A stretch of 64,000 nt of DNA from Intestinibacter bartlettii (GCA_025148965.1 CP102273.1:1674001-1738000), one strand, 5' to 3'. Positions 36,114 through 45,155 are shown, counted from the first letter of the stretch. Translations and numbers: made by a program. Notes: a model not told the origin generated them from the sequence alone.

Positions 36114-36992
36114 ATGAATATGAAATATATTAAACTTTGTTCCATTCTTTTTACAATAACATTATTAACAACTGCTAGTAATTGCCTAGATACACATAAT
36201 ACTCAAAATGGAGTATACGCTTTAAAAACTAATAAAGCTCTAGTAAAACAAGAGTCCAAAACAGAAGCTAAAGAAACTGACAGCGAAAAACTTGTAGTTA
36301 GTAAAAAACCTGATATAGCATCAAATAAAGCTTTAAGCGACGAAGATTTAAAAATGCTATTTCCAGATGCTAATTTTAGAAATGTAATAACTAGAAACTT
36401 CAAACATCAAGAAATTACATTAGACAAGATAGCAGCTCTATCAGGAGAGTTTTATGCGACAGGCGAAGGTATAGAAAGCTTAGAAGGAATTTCTTATTTA
36501 AAAAATATACAAAACTTTGTTTTTGTTAACAATAATATAAAAGAACTTCCTAGTGAAATACTAAACTTAAAGAACGTAAAAAATATAAACTTACTAAATA
36601 ACTACATAACAGATAATTCAGTACTAAATAAATTAATTAAAAAAGGAATAGACATAAATTACAATTTAAACTTTATAAAAAACAAAGATAACCAATATAA
36701 ATTTGAATCAGTTTATAAAAACCTAAACTTAAAGAAAGGTGAAAAAGTATCTTTGGACAAACTTTTATGCAAAGACATAAAAAATAAAAAGTATGAAAAA
36801 TATTGGGAAGTTTCAGATGAAATACCTACAAATATAAAATATGTAGTATCAATATACGATAATAAAGTATTAAATTTAGAAGAAGGCAATAAAATAAAAG
36901 CAGTCTCTCCTGGAGAATGCAAAGTAAAAATATCTATAGATGATAATTTCTACGATGATTCAACTACAACAATAAATGTAAAAGTAAAATAG
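36114..36992 (+). CDS. Secreted leucine-rich-repeat protein
   Basis: A 292-aa exported protein. The N-terminus has a basic start and hydrophobic core (LCSILFTITLLTTA) followed by ASNC, so a signal peptide, perhaps of lipoprotein type, is likely. Low-complexity linker about 35-75; LRR-like segment about 110-185 (IESLEGISYL, NIQNFVFVNNNI, LPSEILNLKNVKNINL); C-terminal Ig-like domain about 225-290 ending DDSTTTINVKV, similar to Big_2 folds. The start is inferred from the hairpin-bridged site; a GTG inside the ribosome site is the alternative and would add 10 residues without changing the secreted nature. Confidence 0.7.
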   Translation: MNMKYIKLCSILFTITLLTTASNCLDTHNTQNGVYALKTNKALVKQESKTEAKETDSEKLVVSKKPDIASNKALSDEDLKMLFPDANFRNVITRNFKHQEITLDKIAALSGEFYATGEGIESLEGISYLKNIQNFVFVNNNIKELPSEILNLKNVKNINLLNNYITDNSVLNKLIKKGIDINYNLNFIKNKDNQYKFESVYKNLNLKKGEKVSLDKLLCKDIKNKKYEKYWEVSDEIPTNIKYVVSIYDNKVLNLEEGNKIKAVSPGECKVKISIDDNFYDDSTTTINVKVK

Positions 36993-36995
36993 AAA

Positions 36996-37035
36996 AAAAG
37001 ACTAATTCCAGTATAAAATCTGTAATTAGTCTTTT
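36996..37035. terminator. Terminator between converging LRR and membrane genes
   Basis: AAAAGACTAATT pairs with AATTAGTCTTTT (12 bp). Confidence 0.8.
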
Positions 37036-37038
37036 CTA

Positions 37039-37323
37039 TTATAATCTTTTTCTAAGTTTACCTTTTTTACCTTTTGTAAGAGGCAATCCTACCATAATTA
37101 CAACGCAGTAAAAACCATATAAAAATGTTTTAACGCTATCAACTTCAAATCCAAATACCTCTTTTGCATCACTAGGTATTACTATTATTAATGCAGCTAG
37201 TAACATTAGTAGAGGATTTATTAAAATTTGCCTCTCTGAATTAAGTAACAATATATTGCCTATCCATGCGATAGAAAGACAGAAGAATACTATTTTAAAA
37301 ATAAATTCGAAACTACTAAACAT
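37039..37323 (-). CDS. Small membrane protein, three helices
   Basis: A 94-aa protein with hydrophobic helices at about 5-26, 33-50 and 62-82 and a very basic tail (KGKKGKLRKRL). It starts with ATG behind AAAGGGTGA. I recognise no family. It converges on the LRR gene with only a terminator between, so it is transcribed separately. Confidence 0.6.
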   Translation of the reverse strand: MFSSFEFIFKIVFFCLSIAWIGNILLLNSERQILINPLLMLLAALIIVIPSDAKEVFGFEVDSVKTFLYGFYCVVIMVGLPLTKGKKGKLRKRL

Positions 37324-37426
37324 ATATTCACCCTTTCAAATTTTGTCTTAATATATCTATTATAATATAATTTTTATTTTTAATTTCTATTAAATTATAT
37401 AACTTTTTTAAAAAAATATAAATATC

Positions 37427-37500
37427 TTCAAATAAATTTAATACATATATATAGATTATATCTAGCATATATTAAATTATACAAGTTAAATTTATTTGAA
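37427..37500. repeat. 15-bp perfect inverted repeat abutting a ribosome site
   Basis: TTCAAATAAATTTAA (37427-37441) pairs with 37486-37500 around a 44-nt loop. The right arm ends at the base before GGGGG, the ribosome site of the next gene. Confidence 0.55.
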
Positions 37501-37511
37501 GGGGGATTTAT

Positions 37512-38012
37512 ATGTATGCACAAGCTTTTGGAGCAATTTTAGGACTTATAGCTTGTTTATATGAATATGTATATGGCAATCTCATTGTAATTGGAAATAG
37601 ATTTGTTCCTGGAATGGATTATATTAATTTTATTTGTGGATATGCTTTATACCCATTATGTATAATAGTTTTCTTTATAAGCTTATTTAATTTGATATTA
37701 AACAAAAAAACAAATCAACTTAAAAATGTAGCACTTTTAAATAAAATATTAGCCCATATAACAGTTATAATCGGAATTTTAGGTTGTAAATTCTATTTTA
37801 TAATACCGGCTCTTTTAATACTTTATCAATATTACATACCTGTTTTATTTGAACATGACTTGAAAAGAGAAGAGAGAGAAGCTAATAGACAAAGTGCTAT
37901 AGTAGAACTTTTAAAAAATAATATTGGAAAACATACAATTGTAAAACTTTTAAACGTATCTTATGAAGAAGTAGAGATATTAGAACTTGAATATTGCAGC
38001 AAGAGAAGATGA
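37512..38012 (+). CDS. Membrane protein with cytoplasmic C-terminal helix-turn-helix-like tail
   Basis: A 166-aa protein with four hydrophobic helices (about 3-20, 38-62, 78-95, 97-112) and a charged tail about 115-166 whose last part (NIGKHTIVKLLNVSYEEVEIL) looks like a short helix-turn-helix. I recognise no named family. The start ATG has GGGGG before it and a 15-bp hairpin directly upstream, so translation may depend on that structure. Confidence 0.6.
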   Translation: MYAQAFGAILGLIACLYEYVYGNLIVIGNRFVPGMDYINFICGYALYPLCIIVFFISLFNLILNKKTNQLKNVALLNKILAHITVIIGILGCKFYFIIPALLILYQYYIPVLFEHDLKREEREANRQSAIVELLKNNIGKHTIVKLLNVSYEEVEILELEYCSKRR

Positions 38013-38020
38013 TTTCCTAT

Positions 38021-38054
38021 AAAAAAGCCTGTATTTTAAAATACAGGCTTTTTT
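38021..38054. terminator. Perfect palindromic terminator
   Basis: AAAAAAGCCTGTATTTT is followed at once by its reverse complement. Converging genes end at 38012 and 38058. Confidence 0.85.
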
Positions 38055-38057
38055 ATA

Positions 38058-38399
38058 TTACAATACTCGTTGTTTGTTAGAAATCACTTCACATACTTTT
38101 AATATATCTCCAGATTGTATATTGGTGATCTTAACTCTATCACCATTGTATTTAAATATTATATATTTATTTTTATCATCGTTTTCTTTAAGATTAAAAG
38201 AAGTTATTAATTTGTAATCAAAATTATGTACAACAGATAAATTGCGTCCTATATACTTACAAAATAAAACTCTAGTATCTGTAACTAATAAAACACCATT
38301 TTCATCTACTATTGTAAAATCGATAAAACTTTTTAAATTGCATTTTAAAGAAGCTAATATATTCTCATCTTCTTTAAGAACAGACATTGCAAAATCCAT
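38058..38399 (-). CDS. PH-domain-like small protein
   Basis: A 113-aa protein whose strand order (ENILASLKCNL, IDFTIVDENGVLLVTDTRVLFC, ITSFNL, KYIIFKYNGDRVKI) and C-terminal helix fit bacterial PH domains of the YokE/bPH type. No membrane segment. Function unknown; such proteins are often linked to phage or membrane stress. ATG behind AAGGGGGA. Confidence 0.55.
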   Translation of the reverse strand: MDFAMSVLKEDENILASLKCNLKSFIDFTIVDENGVLLVTDTRVLFCKYIGRNLSVVHNFDYKLITSFNLKENDDKNKYIIFKYNGDRVKITNIQSGDILKVCEVISNKQRVL

Positions 38400-38780
38400 A
38401 ATTCATCCCCCTTAATATTCGTATATCTTAATTATAGATTATATTTATAATAAAATCTTTAATTTAAGAAACATTTATAAAAATTTTAAATTTTATTTTG
38501 GATAAAAAAAGATAAATAATATATTTATATAAATCAATTTATTATATCTTATTGACATTAAATCGCTAATGAATTTTAATTTTTAAATTAAATATCTTAT
38601 TTAGTTTATTTTTAAAATTAAAACTTAAATTCATTGTAAAATACAATCATAAATTAAATATATTTGTTGATTTTATTTTAAAGGAATTTAAAGAAATTTT
38701 ATAGAAATATATAAATACAAGTTTAACAAGTTAAATTTAGTACTTAAAAAATAATAAAAAAATCTGAGGAGGACATTAAA
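38400..38780. other. AT-rich spacer upstream of spoVS
   Basis: About 380 bp with no gene. AAAGGAATTT near 38678 followed about 13 bp later by TAGAAATA vaguely resembles a sigma-H promoter for spoVS; the match is weak. Nothing else stands out. Confidence 0.4.
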
Positions 38781-39041
38781 ATGGAAGTATTAAAAGTTTC
38801 ATCAAAATCTAATCCTAATTCTGTAGCTGGAGCTTTAGCAGGAGTACTAAGAGAAAAAGGTAGCGCTGAAATACAAGCAATAGGTGCAGGAGCTTTAAAC
38901 CAAGCAGTAAAAGCCATTGCAATTGCAAGAGGTTTTGTAGCACCTAGTGGTATGGATCTTGTATGTGTACCAGCATTTACTGACATTAATATAGAAGGCG
39001 ATCAAAAAACTGCTATAAAATTAATTGTAGAACCTAGATAA
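38781..39041 (+). CDS. spoVS: Stage V sporulation protein S
   Basis: An 86-aa Alba-like protein. The sequence is strongly conserved throughout: LKVSSKSNPNSVAGALAGVL, then AIGAGALNQAVKAIAIARGF and the C-terminal TAIKLIVEP. In Bacillus subtilis it affects septation and spore coat and core dehydration. GAGGAGG precedes the ATG, and a strong terminator follows. It identifies the host as a spore-former lineage. Confidence 0.95.
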   Translation: MEVLKVSSKSNPNSVAGALAGVLREKGSAEIQAIGAGALNQAVKAIAIARGFVAPSGMDLVCVPAFTDINIEGDQKTAIKLIVEPR

Positions 39042-39075
39042 GGTTTTATAATAGAGATTGTGGGAACTTAAATAG

Positions 39076-39107
39076 AAAAAGCAGAGGTCTAAAAACCTCT
39101 GCTTTTT
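39076..39107. terminator. Terminator between spoVS and the SDR gene
   Basis: AAAAAGCAGAGGT pairs with ACCTCTGCTTTTT (13 bp) around a 6-nt loop. Confidence 0.9.
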
Positions 39108-39909
39108 AACTTTGTCTTGATTTTCCTACAAAATCCGAATATTGAGGAGTACCAAGATGATATCCTCCAGAAACTTCTAAAACTGAACCAGTTATATAAG
39201 CTGATTTATCGCTAGCAAAGAAATATACTGCATTTGCTATATCTTCTGGAGTCCCCATTCTATTTAGTGGTATATGTGATAAAAATGATTTTTTAAATTC
39301 ATCGTTTAAAGATTCTTTCACAGAATCCGTAGCAGTCATACCAGGAAGTACCGCATTGCATCTTATATTGTATTTGGCGTATTGCATCGCTATTTGTTGA
39401 GTTATATTGTTTACAGAAGCTTTTGATACACCGTATCCAATTCTAGATATATCGGGAACAGTACCACTTATAGATGATATATTTACTATACTTCCGCCGC
39501 GGTTATTTTTTATCATATGTGGAACTACTAATTTAGTTATTCTAAACACACTTCCTAAGTTTAAGTCTAGTAATCTAAAGAAAGCATCTTCATCTGTATT
39601 TATTAAATCTAAGTCTTTTTCTGGATTGCCAGTTCCGTAGTTATTTACAAGTATGTCTATTTTACCTTCTTTTTCTATAACTTCATCTACCATAGTTTTA
39701 TAACTGTCTTTATTAAATGCGTCAAAAAACACTGGAGCCATAATCAGGCCTTCATCAGCGTGGTTGTCGCATATCTCTTGTGCAGCATCTAATCTTCTAG
39801 CACCCATATAAACTTTTGCGCCATTTTGTGCTAATTTTAGGGCACAAGCTAATCCAATCCCTCTAGTAGCTGATGTTACTAGGGCAATTTTATTATTTAA
39901 AGATTTCAT
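39106..39909 (-). CDS. 7-alpha-hydroxysteroid dehydrogenase-like SDR
   Basis: A 267-aa SDR. The cofactor motif is TSATRGIG (12-19), not the usual TG-G-GIG, and the N-box is NNYG, not NNAG; the catalytic Ser146, Tyr159 and Lys163 sit at the same numbers as in E. coli 7-alpha-HSDH. The unusual TS-TRGIG, NNYG, VPDISRI, KYNIRCNAVLPG and the tail GTPQYS are shared, as I recall the sequence, with the Clostridium absonum/sardiniense 7-alpha-HSDH. That enzyme oxidises the 7-hydroxyl of bile acids. The gene is monocistronic with AGGAGG before the ATG. A generic SDR with another substrate is the alternative. Confidence 0.68.
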   Translation of the reverse strand: MKSLNNKIALVTSATRGIGLACALKLAQNGAKVYMGARRLDAAQEICDNHADEGLIMAPVFFDAFNKDSYKTMVDEVIEKEGKIDILVNNYGTGNPEKDLDLINTDEDAFFRLLDLNLGSVFRITKLVVPHMIKNNRGGSIVNISSISGTVPDISRIGYGVSKASVNNITQQIAMQYAKYNIRCNAVLPGMTATDSVKESLNDEFKKSFLSHIPLNRMGTPEDIANAVYFFASDKSAYITGSVLEVSGGYHLGTPQYSDFVGKSRQS

Positions 39910-40200
39910 ATAAACCTCCTGAAATTCTTAAAAGTCTTATATATATTTCAATAATATTTATGTTACCCAAATTTCTATATTTTTAAATTAATTTTTTATT
40001 TTTTCTTTCACCCAATAAGATATTTTTTAAATAACTTTATAATTAGATAACACAATCCTTAGAAGAATTTATTACTATATGTAAGACCTTAAGCAAATAA
40101 GTTTTATTTTGATGTGATTAATGTTATAATAATTACTTTAAGGCCAATATTTTAATAAATAAGATTTAAATAAAAATGTGATACAATACAAGGAGGATTT

Positions 40201-40791
40201 ATGAGTAAATTGATATTTTGTTACGGAGCGATGAATTCAGGTAAAAGTATGCAGCTTCTTACATGGAAATATAATTACGAAGAAGCTGGATATAAAGTCT
40301 TTTTATATAAACCAGCTATGGATACAAGGGGAAGTTTTAAAGATGGCGAAAATAAAGGCGTAATAGCTTCAAGAGCAGGTCTAGAAGCTTCTTGTACTCT
40401 TGTTTATGAAGATGAGAATTTCTCAAAATACTTAGATGAAATAAATGATCCTAAAACTATAATAATGCTTGATGAAGCTCAATTTCTTACTGAAAAACAA
40501 GTAAAGGAATTATATCAAATTTCTCTTAAATATACAGTAGTTTGTTTTGGATTAAAAACAGATTTTAGACAATGCTTCTTTGAAGGAAGTAAGGCATTGT
40601 TTGAATTAGCAGATGATATTAGAGAATTAAAAACAGTTTGCGCATGTGGCAAAAAAGCTACAATCAACGCCCGCATAAATGAAAATGGCGAAATACTTCT
40701 AGACGGCGAACAAATTGAAATAGGCGGAAATGAAAGATATAAATCTATGTGTAAACATTGTTTTGAGAGAGAAAAAAATAAAAAAATGTAG
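40201..40791 (+). CDS. tdk: Thymidine kinase
   Basis: A 196-aa type II thymidine kinase. P-loop GAMNSGKS, Walker B IIMLDEAQFL, the lid and the Zn site with CACGKKA and CKHC in the last third. It phosphorylates thymidine and deoxyuridine in salvage. The start ATG follows AAGGAGG. It is monocistronic with a terminator downstream. Confidence 0.94.
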   Translation: MSKLIFCYGAMNSGKSMQLLTWKYNYEEAGYKVFLYKPAMDTRGSFKDGENKGVIASRAGLEASCTLVYEDENFSKYLDEINDPKTIIMLDEAQFLTEKQVKELYQISLKYTVVCFGLKTDFRQCFFEGSKALFELADDIRELKTVCACGKKATINARINENGEILLDGEQIEIGGNERYKSMCKHCFEREKNKKM

Positions 40792-40820
40792 AAACTTGAA
40801 ATATAGTAGAGTAGAGGAGT

Positions 40821-40860
40821 AAAGCGATATCTCTGTTTGATTTGCAGTATATCGCTTTTT
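40821..40860 (+). terminator. Terminator after tdk
   Basis: AAAGCGATAT (40821-40830) pairs with ATATCGCTTT around an 18-nt loop, followed by a T-run. Confidence 0.75.
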
Positions 40861-41519
40861 ATATTGTTTAATCTTTTAATATCAAAAACAGTTTTTTAGA
40901 ATTTTGTTTAATTGAGATGATTCAGGATGTTTTAGACTGAAGCTTAGTAAAATAAATCAATTTTTATGTGTAGTATATTAAGAAATCTAAATTAATGTAA
41001 ATTTACACTTAGAAATTAGAGCTTTTTGATTTAGTTATGATAATTTAGTTTAACTTAGGTAGATTAAAAAAGTTATTATAAAATGAAGTAATTATTTATA
41101 AGTTACAAAATGTTATGTGATCTATATACTCATGATTAATATAAACTTGACTTGCTACACATGATATAGGCGAGCCAATTGCAATGTATGATAATACTAT
41201 TGGTGTTATTAAAAAAATACCGCAAATCGATAAATTATCGATAACTCGATAAATCGCGATTTTTATGAAATTTAGGTTCTAGGGGATAAATAGAGACCAA
41301 TATTTAACTATTCCTCAAATGTGGATTTAGGGAATAGTTAAACAAGGATTACAAATAATAGTGTTTTTATGCTTAAATCTTAGTTTTTTTGATATTTTCA
41401 GACAATTCTAAAACTATCAAAAAAATAAACAAAAAAAATACTGAGACTTTATATCTCAGTATTAAAAATAATAAAACTAAATCAATTTACTTTACTCAAA
41501 TTCTATAGAATTCAAGCTA
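40861..41519. other. Degraded, gene-free region after tdk
   Basis: About 660 bp. A 33-codon open stretch at 41151-41252 (THDIGEPIAMYDNTIGVIKK in the middle) looks protein-like but has no start signal. Palindromes TCGATAA-A-TTATCGA at 41227-41241 and AAATCGCGATTT follow. A 12-bp hairpin at 41303-41342 has no T-run, and a minus-strand terminator lies at 41437-41463. It seems to be decayed coding DNA. Confidence 0.45.
41437..41463 (-). terminator. Minus-strand terminator of the decayed membrane-gene cluster
   Basis: AATACTGAGA pairs with TCTCAGTATT around a 7-nt loop. An eight-T run follows on the minus strand. Confidence 0.75.
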
Positions 41520-41695
41520 CTAAAAACTTGATCCTTTGATTCGCCATTTTTTTTTGCCCATTATACTTAGACCTTCAGAATACTGTAAATTACCTACCAT
41601 CTTTTTAAACTTTATCCTCTGATAGTTTTATAGAATAAATTCCAGCTTCATCTAAGTATTCTAGATTTTTTTATAATACTTCTCTACCCTTTATT
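41520..41695 (-). pseudogene. Broken gene fragment downstream of the split membrane gene
   Basis: Reading the minus strand, two protein-like segments in different frames follow each other: KNLEYLDEAGIYSIKLSEDK, then FKKMVGNLQYSEGLSIMGKK ending at a TAG (41520-41522). A stop also precedes the first. No start codon with a ribosome site remains. It looks like the 3' remnant of a gene broken by at least two small indels. The family is not recognised. Confidence 0.5.
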
Positions 41696-42803
41696 TTATC
41701 TATATCTTAATCTAGTAAAAAACAATAATGATACCCCCATAGCAGCTAATATAAAAAAGTAACCAAAGAAAATTGGACTCTTTGGACTATTTAAATCTAA
41801 GACTTTGTCGACTCCATCGCCTTCTATATAGACTTTATCGTCTCGTATGGTATATAATGTATCTTCTTTCATATAGTATCGACTTCTATCATTTTGAGCT
41901 TCTTTATATGTATTCTTATTTAAAATCTTCTTATTCGATATATCAACTACAAATTCGTGGTAGTAATTAGGCTCTTCGTACTCTTTACCTTTGCCATGAA
42001 GTAAAAATGATGTTAATCCATCTCTAAAGTTTAAATAAACTGATGTGACGCCCCTACCATGATTTACTTTCATTAAGAAATTGCCTTCTTTATCAAAAAT
42101 CTCTGTGTAATTCTCACAAACTACATAAAGTCTATCATCTTCATCTACTGCTATATGATGCTTTTCATATAAAGGACTGTATTCGTTGACTATCTCAAAT
42201 TGTTTTGTTTGTGATCCTATGCCAAAAATTATAACTCCAATAACCCCAGATAAAAACATAGTAATAGATAATATATAGCATAGACTCTTTTTAATTTTAT
42301 TTTTCTTTTGTACCTTTAAAGATGTATCAACTTCTTTATAAAGTTTATCTAAGTCATAATAGCCTTCAGCTTCATTATATAAATATGAGTAATCGAATTT
42401 TTTAGATGATATTTTGTTTATTTCTTTCGTGAGTAAATTTATTATAATAAACTTTTTATTATCATCATTTACTAAGTTGATGTATACAAACAAAGATATC
42501 AAAATTTCTGCCATAACAAGCACATAAAGTTATCAAAATAGCAGCTGTAATATATAAAATCTTAAATTGGGTTGAACAATGAAAATCACCCACTAAATCT
42601 ATAGTATCTTTATTTTTTACTATTTCCCCTTTGAAATTAACACCTGTTTTATTTTTCACTGTCTTATATGTATTTGAATCTAAATGCTTTTTATATGTAA
42701 TATTGATTTTGTTATTATCAATTTCACAAGATAAAGGCTCTGAAAATTTTATTCTGCTTAAATCTATATCCCTGCTTGCTATTGGAACAACGTATTTTTT
42801 CAT
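41696..42803 (-). pseudogene. Membrane protein gene split by a frameshift
   Basis: The 5' part (42803 to about 42530) starts behind AGGAGGGA and encodes MKKYVVPIASRDI and onward to a hydrophobic helix, then stops at 42465. The 3' part (to 41696) reads on in another frame from within the same helix (MAEILISLFVYINLVNDD), has no ribosome site of its own, and continues through a second helix (about 80 residues in), an extracytoplasmic beta-rich domain and a final helix before RLRYR. The two overlap by 59 nt. A one-base indel near 42500-42535 would restore a protein of about 365 aa with three membrane helices. Family unknown. Confidence 0.62.
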
Positions 42804-42923
42804 ATTCCCTCCTAATTATGTAAAATCATGTATTATCTTATGCCTCACATAAAGGATATCTTATAAAATAATAATTATCAAGGAACAAAAATGTTAAAAA
42901 GATCTATCTACATTTATAATAAA

Positions 42924-43073
42924 TTATTTCTTATACAACATATCTATATGAGGAATATCATCCTCTAAATTCAATAGCCTTTGACATCATTTCTCTTGAA
43001 ATACCATTACCTCTATAGTTTTTCTTAACTGCTACCCTTCCTATTGATATTTCATCATAAGAAACACCTTTGA
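42924..43073 (-). pseudogene. GNAT acetyltransferase remnant
   Basis: On the minus strand, VSYDEISIGRVAVKKNYRGN and GISREMMSKAIEF form GNAT motif A (acetyl-CoA binding, with the RGNG turn). The frame then shifts and ends EDDIPHIDMLYKK, typical of the last strands of ElaA/YjcF-like GNATs. About 25 residues between the two are missing and there is no start. This is a clear gene relic. Confidence 0.68.
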
Positions 43074-43170
43074 ATTAATTTTAATCAATCATTAACTTTA
43101 ATCTATTTACTATTATTTTAAATAAAAATTTACTATAATAAATATCTACAATAAAATGAAGGAGATTATT

Positions 43171-43431
43171 ATGTTATTTATACTTTACTTAATATTTATA
43201 AACATAGCTCTTTTCTGTCTTATGTACATAGATAAGAGAAAAGCTATCAAAAATGAATTTAGAATTTCAGAAAAAACACTTTTAACACTGGCTTTTATAG
43301 GTGGTTCAATTAGTATGTTAATATCTATGAAAATAATTCACCATAAAGGTAAAAAGTTTAAAAATGTGATACCCCTTTTAACTCTAGAAAGCTTCTTATT
43401 ATTGTTTATTCTTCTTAAAATTATAGACTAA
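43171..43431 (+). CDS. DUF1294 small membrane protein
   Basis: An 86-aa protein with helices at about 2-20, 38-58 and 68-85. The pattern MYIDKRKAIKNEFRISEKTLLTLAFIGGS, with the K at the end of a helix and the GG before the next, is typical of DUF1294. AAGGAG lies five bases before the ATG at 43171; an ATG overlapping the site is rejected. Function unknown; in other genomes it is sometimes fused to cold-shock domains. Confidence 0.78.
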   Translation: MLFILYLIFINIALFCLMYIDKRKAIKNEFRISEKTLLTLAFIGGSISMLISMKIIHHKGKKFKNVIPLLTLESFLLLFILLKIID

Positions 43432-43590
43432 CAAATATACTACTTCTTTCATTAAATTTTATTTGAAGTTATTACATATGAATGATAAAATAAAAAAATA
43501 TCTATAATGTAAATTTAAATAAATTTTATTTAAATATTTAAAAATCAATATCAAATATAGTTAATAAAGATGAAAGAAGGTATTTTAAAT

Positions 43591-44733
43591 ATGAAAAGAG
43601 GAACTTGGGCAGAAATTAATTTAAATAATATAAAACACAACTTCCACTCACTTAAAAACACATTAAAATCTGATACAAAGGTTTGTTGTGTTGTAAAGGC
43701 CGATGCTTATGGTCATGGAGCTGTTGAAGTAGCTAAAATGTTACAACAAGAAAAGGCCGATTATTTTTCAGTAGCTAGATTTGAAGAAGCTGTTGAACTT
43801 AGAAACAACAATATTCACACACCTATCCTTTGTATGGGTTATATATCTGAATGTGATATAGAAGAAGCTATAAACAGATATATAGGTATAACTGTATATT
43901 CTTATGAAATGGCCAAGATAATAAACCAAAAGGCTGGAAAATTAGGCAAAAAGGCTAGTATACATATAAAAATCGATACTGGTATGAGCAGACTTGGATT
44001 TTTAACAGATGATAACAGTATAAACGATATACTAAAACTAAAAGAGTTAATAAACTTAAATATAGACGGTATATACACTCATTTTGCTACTGCTGATGAA
44101 ACTGATAAAAAAGAAACTTATTTACAATTAGAAAGATATAAAAAAGTAATAGATGTTTTAGAAAAAGCTAATATAGATATACAATTTAAACACGTATCTA
44201 ATACGGCTGCTATTATAGACTTAAAAGAATTAGGATTTAATATGGTTAGACTTGGTATAGGTTTATATGGCCACTATCCATCAGATGAAGTTTCAAAAGA
44301 AGTTGAGTTAAAACCTGCTATGAAGCTTAAAACAATAATAACAAATATTAAAACAGTAGCCCCAGGTACAAAGGTAAGCTACGGATATACTTATGAATTT
44401 AAAGAAGCTTCTACATTAGCTACACTAGCAATAGGATATGCAGATGGTTTTGATAGAACACAAAACAACCCTAAAGTAATGATAAACGGTATTTTATGTG
44501 ATGTTGTTGGAAGAATATGCATGGATCAATGTATGGTTAAAATCCCAGAAGGTTTAAATGTAAATATTGAAGATGAAGTTTTAATAATGGGTGCTGAAGT
44601 AGGAGTTACTGCTGAGGATTTAGCTTCTAGACGTGGTACTATTAATTATGAAGTCTTATGTAGTGTTTCTAGAAGGGTTACTAGAGATTATAACTTAGGC
44701 GATAAAACTTATAGTAAGTGCTATTTATATTAA
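43591..44733 (+). CDS. alr: Alanine racemase
   Basis: A 380-aa PLP enzyme making D-alanine for the cell wall. The PLP Lys36 is in VVKADAYGHGA, the catalytic Tyr is in SYGYTY, and the substrate site is in RICMDQCMVK. Alr fold: TIM barrel then beta domain, normal length. The ATG at 43591 has AGAAGG upstream; the ATG seven codons earlier has no site. It is monocistronic. In some clostridia a racemase also tunes alanine-induced spore germination. Confidence 0.94.
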   Translation: MKRGTWAEINLNNIKHNFHSLKNTLKSDTKVCCVVKADAYGHGAVEVAKMLQQEKADYFSVARFEEAVELRNNNIHTPILCMGYISECDIEEAINRYIGITVYSYEMAKIINQKAGKLGKKASIHIKIDTGMSRLGFLTDDNSINDILKLKELINLNIDGIYTHFATADETDKKETYLQLERYKKVIDVLEKANIDIQFKHVSNTAAIIDLKELGFNMVRLGIGLYGHYPSDEVSKEVELKPAMKLKTIITNIKTVAPGTKVSYGYTYEFKEASTLATLAIGYADGFDRTQNNPKVMINGILCDVVGRICMDQCMVKIPEGLNVNIEDEVLIMGAEVGVTAEDLASRRGTINYEVLCSVSRRVTRDYNLGDKTYSKCYLY

Positions 44734-44736
44734 ATG

Positions 44737-44776
44737 AAAAAGTAGTAAGGCAAAAATAATGCTTTACTACTTTTTT
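44737..44776. terminator. Terminator between converging alr and redox-protein genes
   Basis: AAAAAGTAGTAAGGC pairs with GCTTTACTACTTTTT around a 9-nt loop, with a T-run on both strands. Confidence 0.87.
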
Positions 44777-44792
44777 GTTTATAATCAATTCT

Positions 44793-45155
44793 TTATCTAC
44801 TTAGCAATTCTTTTAAAGCATCATATGAATGATCGATTATCTCTGCACAGCTTACTCCATTTTGTTTAAGTTCTAAACAAATTTCAGAATTAAAGTTCTC
44901 TCTTATATTCTTCATTAATTCCCTTGAATAAGCTCTAGCTACATTGATATCTTGGTTACTTTCTCTCCCTTTAATATATCCAATTATCATTGCTGCAGCA
45001 TTTACTGCTCCACATAAGCTTCCTACAGCAATACCAGTTCCCATTCCACTCCCCAGTGATATCGGTATATCTGTATTGTGTTCCTCGTTATATGATTTTA
45101 TTAATGCTTCTGCACAATTATATCCTTGGCTATGATACATTGATGGTTCTGTCAT
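44793..45155 (-). CDS. C_GCAxxG_C_C family redox protein
   Basis: A 120-aa protein of the family named after its Cys pattern. It has a Cys in YNCAEAL, a glycine-rich turn (LGSGMGTGIAVGSLCGAVNA) with the second Cys, and two C-terminal Cys (EICLELKQNGVSC). It is thought to be redox active, often near electron-transfer genes; some members contain selenocysteine. The ATG at 45155 with AAGGAG six bases upstream is used. Confidence 0.82.
   Translation of the reverse strand: MTEPSMYHSQGYNCAEALIKSYNEEHNTDIPISLGSGMGTGIAVGSLCGAVNAAAMIIGYIKGRESNQDINVARAYSRELMKNIRENFNSEICLELKQNGVSCAEIIDHSYDALKELLSR

Noticed and set aside
41151-41252. 33-codon open stretch as a small gene
   Set aside because: No start codon with a ribosome site and a stop just upstream; it may be an old fragment, but no family is recognised.
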